Positions 62,935 through 64,000 of a DNA stretch of 64,000 nt are shown here, one piece after another (within the stretch, counting starts at the first letter, position 1; every line of letters begins with the position of its first letter). The translations under genes and the position numbers were made by a program. Source of the DNA: WHSW01 sp963740055. GTDB lineage: Bacteria > Actinomycetota > Thermoleophilia > Solirubrobacterales > 70-9. The stretch spans positions 458,942 through 522,941 of the forward strand of contig CAVUCL010000004.1 in assembly GCA_963740055.1 (NCBI GenBank), given 5' to 3'. The notes below the pieces were generated by a model that saw nothing but the letters and a program-made list of their open reading frames with translations, had not been told where the DNA came from and searched no databases.

Positions 62935-64000
62935 GTGTGCGGCATCGCCGGAAAGGTCTCGTCGCGGGGAGCAGTGCCGGCGCAGCTGGTCGAGGCGATG
63001 TGCGCCGCGCAGGTCCACCGCGGCCCGGACTCGCGCGGGATCCACGCCTCCGACGGCGCCGTGCTCGGGATCCAGCGGCTGCGGATCATCGACCTCGAGA
63101 CCGGCGACCAGCCGATCTACAACGAGGACCGATCGGTCGCGGTCGTCCTCAACGGCGAGATCTACAACTACCGCGAGCTGCGCCGCGAGCTCGAGCGCCG
63201 CGGACATCGCTTCGCCACGAACGGCGACACCGAGGTGATCGCCCACCTCTACGAGGACCACGGCGCCGACCTCGTCCACCAGCTCAGCGGCATGTTCGCG
63301 TTCGCGATCTGGGACGCGCAGCGGCGGCGGCTGCTGCTCGCCCGCGACCGCGTCGGCAAGAAGCCGCTGTTCTACTGCGAGCGCGACGGCGGGCTCGCGT
63401 TCGCGTCCGAGCTCGACAGCCTGATGCGTGACCCCGAGATCCCGCGCGAGGTCGACCCGACCTCGATCGACTGCTACCTCGCCTACGGCTACATCCCGGC
63501 GCCGCGACTCGATCTGGCGCGACGTGAAGAAGCTGCCGCCGGCGCACACGCTGGTCTGGGAGGACGGCGCGCTCGAGCATCGAGCGCTACTGGCGCCTCG
63601 ACTACGCGCGCGAAGCGCCGCGGCGCGGCTCGGCGAGCTCGAGGAGGAGCTCCGCGAGCTGCTCGAGGCCGCGGTGCGAGCGGCGGATGATCTCCGACGT
63701 GCCGCTCGGCGCGTTCCTCTCCGGCGGCATCGACTCCTCGGTCGTGCGTCGCCGAGATGGCCGGCGATCTCGAGCGAGCCGGTGAAGACGTTCTCGATCG
63801 GCTTCGAGGAGCGAGGCCTACAACGAGCTCCCGCGCGCCCGGCTGGTCGCCGAGCGCTTCGGCACCGACCACCACGAGCTCGTCGTCGGGCCCGACGCGA
63901 TCGGGATGCTCCCCGCGCTCGTCGCGCCACTACGGCGAGCCGTTCGCCGACTCGTCGGCAGCAAGACCAACCTGAACGAGTACGTCAGAACGATGCTCGA
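62935..64000 (+). CDS. asnB: Asparagine synthase (glutamine-hydrolysing), truncated by window, multiple frameshifts
   Basis: GTG 62935 places the catalytic Cys at residue 2 (VCGIAGKVSSRG), as in N-terminal-nucleophile amidotransferases. The glutaminase domain is clean: AQVHRGPDSRGIHASDGAVL, NGEIYNYRELRRELERRGHR, DTEVIAHLYEDHGADLVHQL. The synthase domain is visible (ISDVPLGAFLSGGIDSSV, with the PP-loop SGGIDSS at about 63720-63745) but broken by several indels from 63512 onward. It continues past the window. In an O-antigen ligase neighbourhood such genes often belong to exopolysaccharide clusters rather than asparagine synthesis proper. Confidence 0.85.

Overview
This is a contiguous high-GC chromosomal segment. 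Most of it is a ribosomal protein / RNA polymerase supercluster read on the minus strand. Gene order, GTG and TTG starts, zinc-binding (C+) versions of S4, S14, L33 and L36, and many secreted proteins with CSLREA, choice-of-anchor and RTX-like domains point to an actinobacterium. A Thermoleophilia / Solirubrobacterales-type genome, probably a draft or metagenome assembly, is my inference from the family content; no 16S gene is present to confirm it.

Layout. 1-1633 (+): end of an iron-type ABC importer (permease, ATPase). 1641-21368 (-): the S10-spc-alpha block, in transcription order tuf, then rpsJ-rplC-rplD-rplW-rplB-rpsS-rplV-rpsC-rplP-rpmC-rpsQ-rplN-rplX-rplE-rpsN-rpsH-rplF-rplR-rpsE-rpmD-rplO-secY, a GNAT gene and a DUF559/AbiEi-like gene, then adk-map-rpmJ-rpsM-rpsK-rpsD-rpoA-rplQ-truA. 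infA is missing from its usual place. 21454-26095: fusA, rpsG and rpsL (-), with two membrane-protein genes on the opposite strand wedged between fusA and rpsG. 26137-27642 (+): HAD-like, small membrane and cupin/TPR genes. 27647-30099 (-): cystathionine gamma-synthase/lyase and cystathionine beta-synthase. 30159-32781 (-): two secreted proteins. 32845-41684 (-): rpoC, rpoB, rplL, rplJ with an L10-type leader. 41864-52203: four large beta-helix/RTX-like secreted proteins (-) and a nucleotide-sugar dehydrogenase (+). 52316-56156: rplA, rplK, nusG, secE and rpmG (-), with a TolB-like secreted beta-propeller (+) between rplK and nusG. 56344-58985 (-): a fifth RTX-like protein, a clan GH-A-like glycosidase and a secreted single-anchor protein. 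59074-64000: O-antigen ligase, a small anti-sigma-like membrane protein and a Zn-ribbon methyltransferase (+), an ECF-type sigma factor (-) and the start of an asparagine synthase (+).

Two themes stand out. First, the conserved secE-nusG-rplKA-rplJL-rpoBC and str clusters are split repeatedly by envelope or secreted-protein genes. Five of the secreted proteins share an unusual lysine-loaded RTX nonapeptide tract (GGxGKDKLK type) and a two-cysteine C-terminal cap, and several have the same promoter layout (TTGAC-like, 17-18 bp spacer, TAG-type -10). Second, more than thirty single-base frameshifts break genes here, including essential ones (fusA, rpsC, rplK). The intended product can be read across each break, so these look like consensus or assembly errors rather than pseudogenes; spans below cover the inferred intact gene. 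No intergenic stretch exceeds about 300 bases. I saw no tRNA, rRNA, CRISPR array or insertion sequence.
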